Assembly (NCBI RefSeq): GCF_964340395.1
Contig: NC_135562.1
Span: forward strand, 2,753,634-2,817,633
Direction: 5' to 3'
Length of the DNA stretch: 64,000 bases
Origin: Glandiceps talaboti
Lineage: Eukaryota > Hemichordata > Enteropneusta > Spengelidae
A model generated the notes under the pieces. It was not told the origin of the DNA. It searched no databases and saw nothing but the letters and a program-made list of their open reading frames with translations. This document shows, piece after piece, positions 1 to 12,800 of this stretch. Position numbers and translations under genes: made by a program. The number at the start of each line of letters is the position of its first letter. The stretch's first letter is position 1.

Positions 1-1488
1 GCGTTCGGGGGCTCCACACAGGGGCTTGTTTTCGTGGATACGACACCCTGCTGAGATCATGTTTGGAAAGCTAAAATCGTATATGTACCACACCACGCAA
101 ACTCGTACACATCTCTGACACTATCATACCGGAATCGTTCTTGGTCCGCAGTCAGGAATTAGCTCAGACTGAGATTGATATTTCGGCTACCCACTGAGAA
201 TCACGTACCCAAAACCAATTTATCACAGTCTGTGTCAGACACAGTACAAGACTGAACTCCGAGGCATACCTCTGCAACACGAGTATAGGTACCAATCTCC
301 AGTACGTAGGCGTGCTTGAACATCAGCCAAGATTGCCTAACCATTCGTATTCAAAACCCCAATTCCGAAAAAATACAATATTTTGGATCATAATAATAAA
401 TTTGTAACACCTCCCCTTTTTTGGCTACCATTGTCTATGTCAAATTTTGATGTACGTCTTATCACGATCGACATATGAAGTATAAAACGGAAAACACTAA
501 ATTTCGAACACAGACTTCCCTTTACATAAAGTATACATTGAACAAGTATCGATTTAGTACCCGCCATGAGTGTGTTTATATGTCAAAACCATTGAAGCTT
601 GATTCCTGACAATACTGGACGATGTTCTGGTTAATGTCTTGACTTCTGTCTCTGCCAATCATCGCTGTCATCTAACCACTCTATTCAATGATACCGTCTA
701 AAGGGCATTTCAACACTATTACATCAAATGGTTTCACATGTTAAGACTAACATGACCACCCAGTTGTTGCCTTGAAATTGAGAAGTTCTTCAATGTGTAC
801 ACACTAGAAACTATGAAATACATTTCTGATTTTGCACACATTTGGAAAGTATCAAATAAAATAATAGTTTTAATACATACGTTGTGTATTTGACATTTAT
901 TCAACTAGAGACAAAGAAATTTGAAATATGAATTATTCGTTATTTAGGGTCTATAGTTTTATCCTCTACACCCCTCCCCACTGTTTAAAGTCTATCACCT
1001 GCGTTCCCAGTCACATTTAGGGTCTATAGTTTTATCATTGACACAATATACACTACCCACGTAACAGTCTCCTATTAAAACTGCCAATAGTATGGTACCT
1101 GTCCATTCACTGTCTATAATTTCATCTACAATCATGCTGTCTATATCATTCTTCTATTGACAGTCCACTCTTCTTTCTAATATTTTCATCCGCGAAAATC
1201 CCCCATAAGCTGCCTATGTGCACCCATCTAGTATATTAATTGATGTTTATGAACAGTCCCTCAACATATATAATTTTGTTATATCACCTATGGCGGCAAT
1301 CTCCCCACTATATACATTTTGTACAATTGACACTAGTCTAATAGTGTCAACTTCGATAACTATAAAGTCTATAGTTCGGTATAGACAGCCCTTCTAGTGT
1401 CAACACTTGTACTTCATCAGCGACAATGTCCTCACTTGCTACAGTGTTATCATTGTCATGTACCACACCACGTCAAACTCTATTTATT

Positions 1489-1582
1489 CTTATTAATTTC
1501 AATTATAGTCGTTGAGGAGAAGAAATCATGTTCATGCTCAGAATGAGTCAGCAAAGTTTGTATTTTGTTGGTTTCCGTTTAG
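1489..1582. repeat. Direct repeat, copy 1 of 2
   Basis: About 94 bases running from a TCTTATTAATTTCAATTA start through GTCGTTGAGGA, AATCATGTTCATGCTCAGAA and GTCAGCAAAGTTTGTA to TTTCCGTTTA. It recurs in the same orientation at 2,043-2,136 with a few substitutions and one short internal deletion. This could be an old segmental duplication or two copies of a dispersed element. Confidence 0.7.
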
Positions 1583-1847
1583 GCAATATCTATAAAGAAT
1601 ACTATAATTGTAGGTTTGTAATTTAGAGATTACGGTGTAATAGATGTAGAAAAGAATGTACTAACAGAGCCAACAACAATTTCAAGAAATACCAGTTTTC
1701 ACCTAGTTACCTGTGAGTGACATTGACAATCAACTGATTTCTAATTGTTATGTTTTGGGACGTAAACATTTTCGTGGATTGCAAACCAAGCTGTCACGTG
1801 ACGACTCGTCATGTTTCAAAACATGAATATGGCAAGCATAGAAAATA

Positions 1848-1856
1848 TATCAATCG

Positions 1857-1936
<80 letters not shown>
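1848..1936. repeat. (CAAT)n microsatellite
   Basis: About 20 near-perfect CAAT units, with one early GATC variant. It creates a spurious open frame of repeated S-I-N-Q residues that is not a gene. Confidence 0.95.
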
Positions 1937-2042
1937 GTTTAATTTAGAACAATAAGGCCACAGGCCCAAAGAGCAAACAAAAGTTACAACAACAAAAACG
2001 ACATAGCAATATATAGCTACATATCATTAGCAGGATTGGATA

Positions 2043-2136
2043 TATTTATGCTTATTAATTTCAATTAGAGTCGTTGAGGACAAGAAATCATGTTCATGCT
2101 CAGAATAAGTCAGCAAAGTTTGTAGGTTTCCGTTTA
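2043..2136. repeat. Direct repeat, copy 2 of 2
   Basis: Second copy of the ~94-bp repeat found at 1,489-1,582. It matches through the shared AATCATGTTCATGCTCAGAA core and lacks the short TTTTGTTG stretch present in the first copy. A (CAAT)n microsatellite lies between the two copies. Confidence 0.7.
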
Positions 2137-2221
2137 CGTCAAAATATGCTGGAAATATTTATGTTATATGGATTTGGTTCATTGTATTTGTTGCAACAGA
2201 CCTCTCATAATTAGCAGTTAT

Positions 2222-2274
<53 letters not shown>

Positions 2275-2512
2275 ATGTATGTCAGTCTGTCTGTCTGTCT
2301 GTCTATCTGTCTGTCTATCTGTCTGTCTCTCTGTCTCTCTGTCTGTCTGTATGTCTGTCTGTCTCTCTCCCTCTCACCTCCCCCTCCCCGGCTCCCTCCC
2401 TCTCTCTCGCTCTCTCTCTTTCTTTCTCGCTCGCTCGCTCTCTCTCTCTCGCTCTCTCTCTCTCGATCTCCTCTCTCTCACGCTCTCTCTCTATCACTCT
2501 CTCTCTTTCTTT

Positions 2513-2564
<52 letters not shown>

Positions 2565-2568
2565 CGCT
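2222..2568. repeat. (CTGT)n followed by (CT)n microsatellite
   Basis: Tetranucleotide CTGT repeats, mixed with CTAT and CTCT variants, pass into a long polypyrimidine tract of CT, CTTT and CTCG units. Both strands show long open frames (SVCL or RERE repeats) that are purely repeat-driven. Confidence 0.95.
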
Positions 2569-2936
2569 CTCATCATTATTGTTATTGGCTCATTGTTTTG
2601 TCACAACAAAGCTCTACATTAACAGTTAATATACAACATTATGTATATTGTGACCACGGTACCCTGAATAACGCACTGTATTACATGTTTTGCCACTTCA
2701 CGCGAAAAGGTTGAAGGACGTGATACTTAAACAAATACAAGCTAGATTTCTGGGATCGATTTACGAATATAGTAAAATATATTTTACCGGTCAAAGTCAG
2801 CTGATATTTCGGGAGAAATCCCCTCAGTTTATCAAAGTATGTTGGAGTACACTGTCATCGCTCACTACAACCCTACCCCTGTACCTCGAGTACTTTTCGT
2901 TGCGTCATCGGAAAATATATGCTTGGGCTATTGAGA

Positions 2937-3054
2937 GTCATTCTCGCAAACCAGAGCTGTTATTTATTCCTTCCGTGACACAGCGAAATACAACTAATGT
3001 AACTCTTGGCGATGCGTCTTGGATGGTGCCGTAAAAGAGGCTGTGGTTTACGAC
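2937..3054 (+). repeat. Dispersed repeat family R1, copy 1
   Basis: Begins near CATTCTCGCAAACCAGAGCT and ends near AAAGAGGCTGTGGTTTACGA. Four copies are visible in the window: here, at 29,622 (plus), at 12,637 (minus) and at 49,709 (minus). The conserved ends and scattered positions suggest a short non-autonomous transposon or SINE. No coding capacity is seen and I do not recognise the family. Confidence 0.65.
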
Positions 3055-4298
3055 AATGTTGAGAGCAGTCTAAGTTATCGAGGAATATACATGTAAACAT
3101 AAAATTATACATATTAGTGCGTTTACTACTGGACACCACCGCACTCTCATCTATAGTGTACACTTGCAATTGTATTGTCTCATGACACGTGCGGCAATGC
3201 GGTAATTTCAAAGTAGACTTTTTACGGGAGGTTAACCGTGTTTAGATGTAACTGGTGGTGATAATGGGATTTAGCAAGGCTTTTTCCCATTAAGATAATC
3301 AAATAAAGACGACCTGTCATTCAACAAGTTGGTGTTATACAACTTTTTTAAACAGTTCAATATCTCTTTCTATTTCGACAAACACGTGGTTCTCTGAATC
3401 TCGCTTCTGCTCATGACAATTTCTTTTATACTACCTCCTCCTCCCCCCCCCCTCCTCCAACGCAGCTTGAACTTCACACATACAATTTTGAAGGGAGTTT
3501 CTGCATTACTATTAGTCTACCAATGGGCATTAAGGCCCAATAACAATATGTGTTGATTGAAATGGGAGACAAAAACAGAGTAAAATAACGGGAAAAATAA
3601 CAGAGTAAAATTTAATATTTTTAGGTTATTACGAAGTTCTTCATAGATTGAGAAAGAACATTCGCTGGTTGAACGTGAATATGTCTTCTGGTTCACGTTC
3701 AGAGCCTCAGTCAAGATCAACCAACCATTTTACTAGTTTTGTAAGTACAAATACTTGTAGAAGCCAAAATAATACTTTGGACATTTACAGCCAGCGGCTG
3801 TACATGTGTACGCACTTTCAGGCGATGACTTATTTCTCTCGTGTGTTTATTCGGCCAAAATAGCGTCTATCGGCACGTTAATTGGACGAGTTTTAATGCC
3901 AACCTTAAAATCGCTTTTACGCCAAGAAAAATAAATATTTCAAGGCATTTGTTTCGTTTAAGTTTTGAAAAGATATTAGCTTGCGAATACCACCCTACAA
4001 ACATGTATAAGGGTTACAGAAAATAGCTTTTAATTCGCTATGTAACAGATCGAATTTATTCCCCAACACGTGTCATGAATATTCACCCAATTCTCACCAT
4101 ATAGTTCTCACAGTAGTTCGATTGACTGGCAATTTTGACTTCGGCAAGATACACTAGGGATGGGAATGGAATTAAAATGAATGATGTGTTTATGTGTTTT
4201 CTGGTATTCATTAAGTTGTTTGGATAATCCAGCTCTGTCGTGTTATCAGTAGTTCTGCATTACGTGGATTGAGTCTTAAACCCAGTGCTTGTTGCCTG

Positions 4299-4520
4299 AG
4301 GGCCGATAATCCGAAATGTCGGTGGTCCATAATTTTCTCACTATCACTGTGGGCATTGACACGTTCAATTCTCGCTCTCCTCTAGGTATAAAAACGTCGA
4401 CCAATGTAGATTCTGTAGTATGTGTTATGTCCACATTTTCATCGTGTTCTCGACACCGTTTTTTAAATATTTGCCCGGGGGCCGATAATCCGAATGTCGT
4501 GGTCAGTAATTTTCTCATTC
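4299..4520. repeat. Pair of ~44-bp direct repeats around a spacer
   Basis: The sequence GGGCCGATAATCCGAA, followed by TGTCG, TGGTC and AATTTTCTCA, occurs at about 4,299-4,343 and again at about 4,476-4,519. The ~130-base spacer has no recognisable content. This could be the edges of a small inserted element or a simple duplication. Confidence 0.5.
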
Positions 4521-7500
4521 CGAGTTTAGACATTAAACACATAATACGTCAATTTCAGTGGTGGCTACGGTAAACCGGTCTCTGTATATAACTTGTTGTA
4601 TGTTCACTATCTTCATCGTGTAGTATGCGGTCCCGGCGACATCGTTTTGAAGTTAACTTTTTCGCGACATAACTGTAATACCACAAAATATTACATGATA
4701 ATCGCGACGATACACTTTAGACAAACCAGATCTGCTGTTCGAATCTTTGTCGAATATGGCAATATTGTTCGTAAATATCTTATTTTCACAAGACTAATTC
4801 ACAATCCACGAATTAGCTATCCGGTCGATGAACAGAAAGTGGCAAGTTTTTGTTGTAACCTGATCTCTGACTATCTCCTAGACACGATGGTGGCATCGAA
4901 CCGTGATCATGAACGAAGTATGGTCAATTAGATACGTAAATAAATTTTCGTTAGGATACCCGCTAACACTATCCCACCATAATCGAAATATAGTACTCAA
5001 TATTAATAGTGTTCCAGATAATCAAATTATTAAATCAAATTACGTTCAACTTCCAAGTATCTCATGCGATTTGTCGTTATAAGTTGCACTGCACACTTAC
5101 ACTTCTATCTGTTTCTCAATTTCAGATGTTCAAGTGGCGGGAAGTCTTGTGGGGTTTTTAAAATAATATTTTGAAGAAACATTTCTGCTTTCGAGTGTAT
5201 ATTCTTAGCTTACTCTTGATGAAGATGAACAAATTAAATCAAGTAGTAAGGCACAGTCAATATTCTCTCGCTGTGGTATTACTAATGCATCGACAATGGC
5301 TATTAATACTGCAATTTTAATTTAATTTAGAATGTGTAAAAATAGAAACTTCAGAATGCTTCTAAAATTATTTGTTCGTAATTACCAAAAATGACCCGAC
5401 CATCAAATACATGTGAAGTGCAGTACTGCTTCGAAAGAGAGAGAGAGAGAGAGAGATATAGGCTAAAACTAAAATCAATCGATCCGTGCTAATTGCTAGT
5501 AGTTACCTACCTTGTTAGTGTACTGCTATAACACCATGTAAGATATATATTCGAAGCACACAGGTAGATGGGTAGTTGTCGATGGAATCGTCACAAGCAC
5601 TCCGGTTTCATCCAATTGTCTATCTGGGCAAATGGCGAGGAAAGATACATACATATGTGATGGACTTTTACATTACAGTGGTATATTTCCCAGGAAACGC
5701 TTGCATCAACCGAAAACTATAAATGTATCCACCTTCGCTACATACTTTTAGTATGTATCACCGACAATAATGACGAATTTCTCTAGCTCTGGTACACAGC
5801 GATTAACAGAACGCGTTCTACGTGATCCGACTGACTGCAAGGAATGAAACAATGCCCAAATGTTTGATATACAGTCGTATATTTTGCCAAGGGGTTAATT
5901 GTATGAAACGTTGTCCGAGTGAGTAGAAATGAACAAATAAACATACGTTGACACCGCTTTCCTTTAACCAATGGTCGTCTCGGAAAATGGAAACTATCTA
6001 CTCATTTATAGACCCCATAAGATGGCAATAAAAAGTAAGTGGAAATATGTTCCCATTCAATGACCCCATAAGAGAGTAATAAAAAGACAGGGAGAGTATG
6101 AAGACCGTATTTGAGCTGTAAGGTTTTGTGAGGCGTTTTGAAAATATAGAAATCTTTAACGGCAACATTAATGTTGTAACTTGCAGAAAACAATGTTGTC
6201 TAAAATTGAGCCAATTGAAAAATGCAGTTAAATTACTTTATATACAGTGTATACAATATTTTAAAGTACCTAAACTGTTTGTGTACATGCATGTAGCCTC
6301 GACTGCATATTTCCTTGTGTGCGACATAAAGGAATTTCTTATCTACCTCCTACGTGAGTATTCCATGCCTTTATAATCCTCTGTACACCAACATTGTGGT
6401 TCTCACCTACAGAGGAACCTTCATTATTCAAATGATACATTCTAATACTACAGACTCCCTTAGAGTACTCGTACCCATGGGAACCAACCAGTCAAGAAGG
6501 GGGGGGATAACCTCACACCCTCACTCGCCCCCATAGTATTGATTAAACAGAGCGAAACACTTTTGTTCGTTCGTGAATTGGAGCGTATTTTAGCATAGGC
6601 GTTGGCGAGAGACGTTTATGATTTATAGTAAACGTTTATGTTATTATCCCTGGTTCATTTACTACTATAAATGAAGTTGCATATTTTGGATTTCAATTCA
6701 GTCATTAAAGTCACAAAGATAAATAAATTCTAATACTTATAAAATGTTTTTCCCTGCCGTTATTGTGTATCGAAACAAAATGAAAACAGACAGTGTACTT
6801 AAATCTTTAAAACCAACCAGCTTCAAATACCTCTTGTTCTAGTTCTACTACGGAGATTGATCACGTGAATGGATAAATATGATCACGTGGTTTAAATAGA
6901 CACATGATTGACAGTAACATAAGGAGTTGAACATCAAAATACAAACCGAAATTATGGAGAATATTAAGTTATTAAAATGTGAAAAATCAAAATCATTCAT
7001 GCACACTGGTTTTCATGTGACTCGTTTTGTAAAGAACTTCAGCTACGTTTTCTTTCGTATTGGACACGCGACACGGTCTAATGTTTGTGTGGTCTTTAGA
7101 CCAATGATGTGATCTTTGCACGCGATGCGGCTGAAAAAGCAAATCCCAATGTTGCTTCCGAGGGTTTGGCAGATAGGGTGTGCCACGTATGTGGACAACG
7201 TGAAGGCAGTCTGTCTCTCGATCAAGACACGTGGGAGTAAACACAGTTTTAAGGACAAACACAGAACTTTTTGGAGTGTATTAATAACAACTTGAATGAC
7301 TTCCTATCATTTCAGGAGGGAATTGAATATAAAACCACTGAGTGTTTTTGAGAGAGTGTGTGAGACTAAACCCTATAATGTTGATTGCACTAAGGGCGTG
7401 TATGAGTGTCTGGCAGGTGGAATTGCGGAGTAATTTGCATAATACAGTGCTAATTTTAGAATTCAAGAACTTTTGGCAAAATACCGTACAATACAATACA

Positions 7501-7772
7501 ACACAACAATTTCTGTACATGTAACCCCAGCTTGTTCAAACCCAACTGTTTGCCATATGGATGAAAATTGGGTTTTCATTGGATTTTAATTCATAAAACA
7601 ATTTTATCAGGGCTTGCTACTTGAAAAATCAATGTGAAACATCATAATTTTATGCCAAATTCTTGTTAATTCAATACATTTGTAAGAGATTAATGAAAGT
7701 GTGAAATTTTTGTTATTGTTTATAAAATAACAAATTTTCTATGTATTACACTTTTAGCTGTTTTGCAATTTA

Positions 7773-8097
7773 TTGAGTTACAAACACAGACTTAGTAAAT
7801 GTAAAAAATATAACAATATACTTGTTGTCGAAGTTGATTATCATTTTTTATTTATCTGTCCACTTTATGTTGAACTTAGAATAACTGTTTTACCAGCACA
7901 CCAGGATCAGACCACCATTAAAAAGCTGTCTGTATATCTTGTTAACAGCTTTCAAGTTGCTAGAAACAGTAGATACGTAAGATGTTTGCGTGGTGTTATT
8001 ATATATGTTATTCCTACAGATATTGTTATTTTCCATAATATTTGGTTCTACTGTGTATGTGTACTGGGGCCTTGTACTGGATTTCAATAAACCTAAC
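7773..8097 (+). mobile_element. 5'-truncated non-LTR retrotransposon fragment (3' end)
   Basis: A 105-codon open frame has the feel of the extreme C-terminus of a LINE reverse transcriptase protein. It has a His-Phe-Leu-Phe-x-Cys-Pro-Leu-Tyr stretch, which in these elements forms part of a CCHC-like motif just after the RT and maturase-like regions. The frame ends immediately before a CAATAAACCTAACCCTAA tail that would serve as the 3' end. No upstream RT domain is visible, so this looks like a dead 5'-truncated insertion. I cannot name the clade. Confidence 0.4.
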
Positions 8098-9695
8098 CCT
8101 AATCTTAAACTCTGTCAAAGTCGTTTCACATTGAAGTAGGAAACCATGATAAAATTGTTTTATAAATTAAAAATCCAAAATAAGTACCCAATCCTCATCC
8201 CTATGTCCACTTTAAAGTATTTACCAGATGTATAACCCAGATATATAACAATGTAACTTAGCCATAAAATTCAGTCAATTAAATATTAAAATATATGAAC
8301 CTGTACATCCAATTATAATTTGACATTATGATTTCGGTTACCATGGTTACTTGTTTCGAGGATATTTCTTTCTAAGATTCAGTTTTGCAAGTGCTGTCTT
8401 TCCATACAGTAATCGTCATTATCAGTTTACTATGTACCGGGTATGCCGTAGTATAAACAATGCAAAATGATATTGAAAGTATCTGCAGCTCCTAACTGCT
8501 CTGGGAGTTACTTCCGACTTGTGGACGGAAATGCATCGAACCGAAGACCGGAAACTGAAAGTGTTGACGTAAAAATCACACATGTTGTACAGAAAATCAG
8601 GACGATACTGTAGTGAACGAGTGTTGAAGGGGACGTGCTAGACGGGTGTTTCAATTTCAAAGCAAAATTAATCGGGCATAGAATAAAATGTTTGTTTACA
8701 CTATTGAAATGAACATGCGGTGTGAGTTACGCTTCGGAGCCATATCGTACATTTGTGGGTCACGTGGGTCAACGGGGGTCAATGGGATGCTATGTGAAAT
8801 GTACATCATGTACACGGCGATAACAAGTTGTCTCCGTACATTATGTATGAATACCAACGACTCAAAATATACCAGTGACCAGTTTATGTTATAGTTCAGT
8901 GAGAATTTTCAAACAGACTCGAGCGTGTAACCCTGATGGTTGTTATTCCGTTACAAGCATAAAATAATATTATGAATATCCAGTTTACCAGCAGTGCTCT
9001 ATCCTAGGTGTACATTGTACTCGAGGTCACCTTGCTTCCATCTTTGTAAAAATTGTCTAGATATCGGTGATTTTAGTATATTTTAAATTTGGAATGTTTC
9101 ACAAAATATGTATCAATAACGTTTGCAACTGCTTGTCTCGGACCATACTCCATTAGCAGATATAAGGCTAAAGAGAAGAATTATTTCTGGTCTGCGCGCG
9201 CATCTCTTATACCCTCGCCCATGTAGTCTGCAGATCCGGGGGAAACACAAAAATAACCCTCCCTATTCCAGTGAAGACAATTGCAGAGCCAACCATGAAC
9301 AAGCAAATGATATCTGCCCCACAAATACACTTGCTCTAAAGTACTAAATAAAAATAACAGTAACTGCCATAAATAGTAGATTGAGTGATAGGTTTGTTCA
9401 GAATTAAAACCAATCGCGTCGTCGCATCATTTTAGACAAAATGTCCCAACCATGCAGAAACCATTCTTTCCTTTTTTTGCCTAATAGTCCGTTCCTTTCC
9501 ATTATTTTGGTACAAACGGTACACATACAAACTGTTTACAGACACGTACGTATAGTTGAAAAAAAAGTCAAATTTAATTTCAAGAACGTTAAAACATCAC
9601 GGCGATCAAGATGAAGTACAGAGATAGCAAGACATGGGTTTATGTAAATCAAAATTCAATATATACATAACATTTCGGTGACGTCATCCTAGACT

Positions 9696-11411
9696 TCACT
9701 GTTGTTCGTCAGGTTTACTCTCTTCAGAACCGCTGCTGTCATCAGATGTTCTCGTTAGAAATGGCATCGGCCAAGTTTTCTGAGGAAACAATAATAAATA
9801 GCTCAATAAATGCTGGTTATTTATTTTCAGATACAGAAATGCTACAAGACCGGTAATATTTATCTGTGTATAAATATGGCAAAGGTACATCTTAAGGCCG
9901 TATTAAATTCCACTGTCACCATATTCAAACTGTACTAGGTATAAGTGGAGCATCATTTTGTGATTAGACAACCACAAAATATTCACTGAAAATCGTTAAA
10001 TTACCAATAAATAGACATTGTATATGTTAATGTCGATATTATCCATAAGAAGTACAGATACAGGATGAAATTGTGATCACCGTTGAGGGCGCTGATGTTT
10101 GAGTGCGGACCCATAAATCAATTTGATTTCATTTATCGTCTATACAGCTACAACAAGATGTTTACCCACAAGTGATGCAATACTGTTCATCGTGTACGAT
10201 TTTACGAGTAATCATTATGATGTTTCTCCAATTTTTTGGTTGAACAAAACCACCTATCCGACACCGCCATGACTCCAGGCACAACCCCATTGTTATAACG
10301 AATTACTACATCTACTGTCTATGTAGACTGACAAATCAGCCGTTTTATTGGACACGGTATAATCTCCCTTTCCCCAAATATTAGGGCAGGCAGATAAGGC
10401 CGGACCGATGACGTAATTACTGTCTGTCTCTGTGGACTGACAGATCGGTCGTTGTACGTGGACGCGGTCTAATCTCCCGTTTCCAAATCTTAGAGCAGGC
10501 TGATAAGGCCTAAACAAATTGTTTGGCTCCGGTTACCCAACCCCACCTAGTTTTTGACACCGACCCTAAACCTTTTTTTAAGTATTCGAGAGGAAAAAGA
10601 ATAAAATTGCGAAAATTGTGAGGTTTCGCAAGAAATAGTGGATGTGGAAACTGACTTCAACTTAAAAAGACAATATACAACTGTTCTTCCAATCTGTAAT
10701 GGCTGTACAGTCTGATGGGAAGAAACCAAGAACACAGAGACCATATGGAAAACAACGGAAAACATAACTACCTGAACTAGACACTCACATATGAAAAAAA
10801 AAATAGAATAAAAATAGAATAAAAATTCTACGTATCCCGCCTATTCTAAAATTGAGCGTAATCGGAACCACATATTTTTTTGTTAGGCCTAGAGCTCGGA
10901 CCGATGACTGCATTACAGTCTACTGGCTCTGTAGTTATCGCAACACAGTAGACACCCGCTAAAATACACAAATGATGAATTAACAATATAATCAGTTTCC
11001 TGTCTTTGTCTTTCTATGGTACACTTCATATATACTTACCATTTCTATCGATGAACAAATATCGGAATCATTTTCCAGCATCTGTTCAAGATGTTGGATA
11101 TAGTTCATTGCAAGTTTCAAAGTGTCTAGTTTTGATAATTTTGTGTCAGCTGGTACCCATGGCAACGAAGTCTTAAGAGTGGCGAAGCCATTACTGAGTA
11201 TTCGCATTCTCGTCCTTTCTCGTGCGTTGGCAGCTCTCCGTTGTGTCTTTTTCGTCGTCGATGCCTTATGGATAGGTTTTGGGCATTGTATCTTCGTTGG
11301 TGTAGATTTCACTGCGTTTTCCTTTGTGTTGTATTGGTTATCAAATGGATGCCGAGACTCGTTGCTACTGTAATGCTGGTAATGTACATCTTGGCTCGTT
11401 ACTGGTGGCAT
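9696..11411 (-). CDS. TCF21/musculin-type bHLH transcription factor (2 exons, complete)
   Basis: Minus-strand gene with exon 1 at 11,411-11,040 and exon 2 at 9,779-9,696, joined in phase 0 (GAAATG|GTAAGT donor, TTTCCTCAG|AAA acceptor). It encodes 151 residues. Residues 58-112 are a basic helix-loop-helix domain: basic [13 protein letters not shown], helix 1 [10 protein letters not shown], loop with [13 protein letters not shown], helix 2 [13 protein letters not shown]. The [14 protein letters not shown] stretch is diagnostic of the capsulin/musculin (TCF21/MSC) group. Exon 2 starts KTWPMPFL, like the TWP-containing tail of TCF21, then turns into an acidic Ser/Glu-rich end. Vertebrate TCF21 likewise has its bHLH in exon 1 and a short second exon. 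It should act in the nucleus as a heterodimer with E-proteins on E-boxes; members pattern mesoderm and muscle. TCF21 versus MSC orthology cannot be settled here. Confidence 0.88.
10310..10512. repeat. ~118-bp imperfect direct repeat
   Basis: Two adjacent diverged units share ACTGTCT, GACTGACA, TAATCTCCC and CAGATAAGGCC-like motifs. A third partial echo (CGGACCGATGACTGCATTAC) appears just after the MITE-like copy, near 10,897. It lies in the intron of the bHLH gene. Confidence 0.55.
10506..10890 (-). mobile_element. MITE-like element M1, copy A
   Basis: About 385 bases bounded by AGGCCT at both ends, within the intron of the bHLH gene. Reverse-complemented, it matches copy B at 11,790-12,151 over nearly its full length. 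Shared blocks include CCAATCTGTAATGG/CCTTTACAGATTGG, GAACTAGACACTCACA and the end motif TTTGGCTCCGGTTAC. No protein is encoded. Short inverted ends and no coding capacity suggest a non-autonomous DNA transposon; family unknown. Confidence 0.65.
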
Positions 11412-11789
11412 TGTCTGTCAGATGGAAAGCGAAATGAATGTTAAACAAATTAGTGTTAAAAGTGGTACAAACTGGGTAATAGCTATATCATGTGACTTGA
11501 GTGAAAATACTCATTTAAAAATTAAGACTATACAAGCATGCCTTCAATGACACTGAAATCATACTGTGGTGTTGTTAACACACTTGATAACGTTAACACT
11601 AGTACTGTAGTGGTTTCTTCGACATTTTAGCATACGTACATGTAAATGTGTAACTTGGATGAACAAACACGTCTACGAACAAATTATAAATGGTGTATCT
11701 TGCTAGGTATCCGTTGTTATGTTCTGTTGTTTACAGTAAAATAGTTTTAAAGTACTTGACCTTGTACTTGTAGTTGATGCGTGCCAGTT

Positions 11790-12151
11790 AGGCCAAATAA
11801 AAAAAATGTGCAGCTCCGATTACACTCAATTTTAGAATAGGTGGGGTAGGTAGATTTTTTATCTTTATTATTTTTTCATGTGTGAGTGTCTAGTTCAGGT
11901 TTTCCATTGTTTTCCAAATGGTCTGTGTGTTATTTATCTCTTCCTATGTACAGCCTTTACAGATTGGAAGAACAGTTTTATATTGTCTTTTTAAGTTGAT
12001 GTCAGTTTCAGCATCCACTATTTCTCGTGAGATTTCACACAACTTTTGCGATTTTATTATTTTTTTCTCGAATACGTAAAAAAAAGCTTAGGGTCGGCAG
12101 TAAAAAAATCTAGGTGTTGTTGTGTAACCGGAACCAAACAATTATAGGCCT
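11790..12151 (+). mobile_element. MITE-like element M1, copy B
   Basis: Opposite-orientation partner of copy A, about 362 bases. It lies upstream of bHLH exon 1 and ends with TAACCGGAACCAAACAATTA followed by AGGCCT. The two copies therefore form a long imperfect inverted repeat around exon 1. A third, internally deleted copy sits at 53,665-53,828. Confidence 0.65.
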
Positions 12152-12636
12152 TACCCTGGTTTAACAGGATCATATATTTTATGCTATATTCAGAGAGTTA
12201 ATCTAGACTATGGAGTTTGTGTTCAAATTTTATACAAGTATAACAATTCGAGACAGTTGAGCCGCGGTTTATAAACATCTCAGTAATTCACACTAACTTA
12301 TAATGAACAGTTTGGTTAATCTGGCAACAAAAATTGAAATTTATATATGGAGACTTATTTTGATATGATAAATGTACACGTATTCATGCTGTTAAATACA
12401 CAAATAACCTGTCATACGCTAGACAATCTTGTAACGTTTTCAGTCGTGTACACTTAGAGTAATAACTGTAAACAGACCTCGTTAGGGTATACAATAATCA
12501 ACACTGCGATATTTTCATATATAATCGATTGGGTACAGAAACAGCTTCCAACTTCATGTCAAAGATCAATAAAATTATGTTTTAACCATTTCGGCCTTAG
12601 ATACAATTTCTGAATCTTATTTGCTTTGACAGTGTG

Positions 12637-12800
12637 GTTAACCACAGCCTCTTTACGGCATCGTCCAAGACGCACTCCAGCCTCTTTTACGGCAACGTCC
12701 AAGACGCACTCCAGTCTCTTTTACGGCACCGTCCAAGACGCACCGCATCGTCAAAAGGTGTCACGGAAGAAATATCAGCTCCAGCTTGCGAGAATGTGTT
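12637..12800 (-). repeat. Dispersed repeat family R1, copy 2, with internal triplication
   Basis: Reverse-orientation copy of R1. A ~36-base segment (CCTCTTTTACGGCA..GTCCAAGACGCACTCCAG) is repeated three times in tandem inside it, and the copy ends with the shared TCACGGAAGAAATATCAGCT and TTGCGAGAATG blocks. The copy at 29,622 has a similar internal duplication of the same part. Confidence 0.65.

Larger units (their letters stand above)
1..9695. other. Gene-poor AT-rich region with scattered repeats
   Basis: I find no convincing coding exon here. Open frames are short, lack paired splice sites and show no family motif. The stretch holds a (CAAT)n tract, a (CTGT)n/(CT)n tract, two ~94-bp direct repeats (1,489 and 2,043), a dispersed repeat copy near 2,937, a ~45-bp repeat pair near 4,299 and 4,476, and a LINE 3' fragment at 7,773. 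Segments 1-1,488, 3,055-4,298, 4,520-7,770 and 8,100-9,690 show nothing else I can name. Confidence 0.5.

Noticed and set aside
2168-2629. Long open frames of repeated Ser-Val-Cys-Leu or Arg-Glu residues
   Set aside because: Produced entirely by (CTGT)n and (CT)n repeats. The same applies to frames at 14,066, 15,076, 17,614, 19,386, 32,465, 37,774, 43,585, 46,080, 51,885, 56,515 and 58,685.
11122-11444. Plus-strand open frames over the bHLH exon
   Set aside because: Antisense to a clear bHLH domain and lacking any motif.
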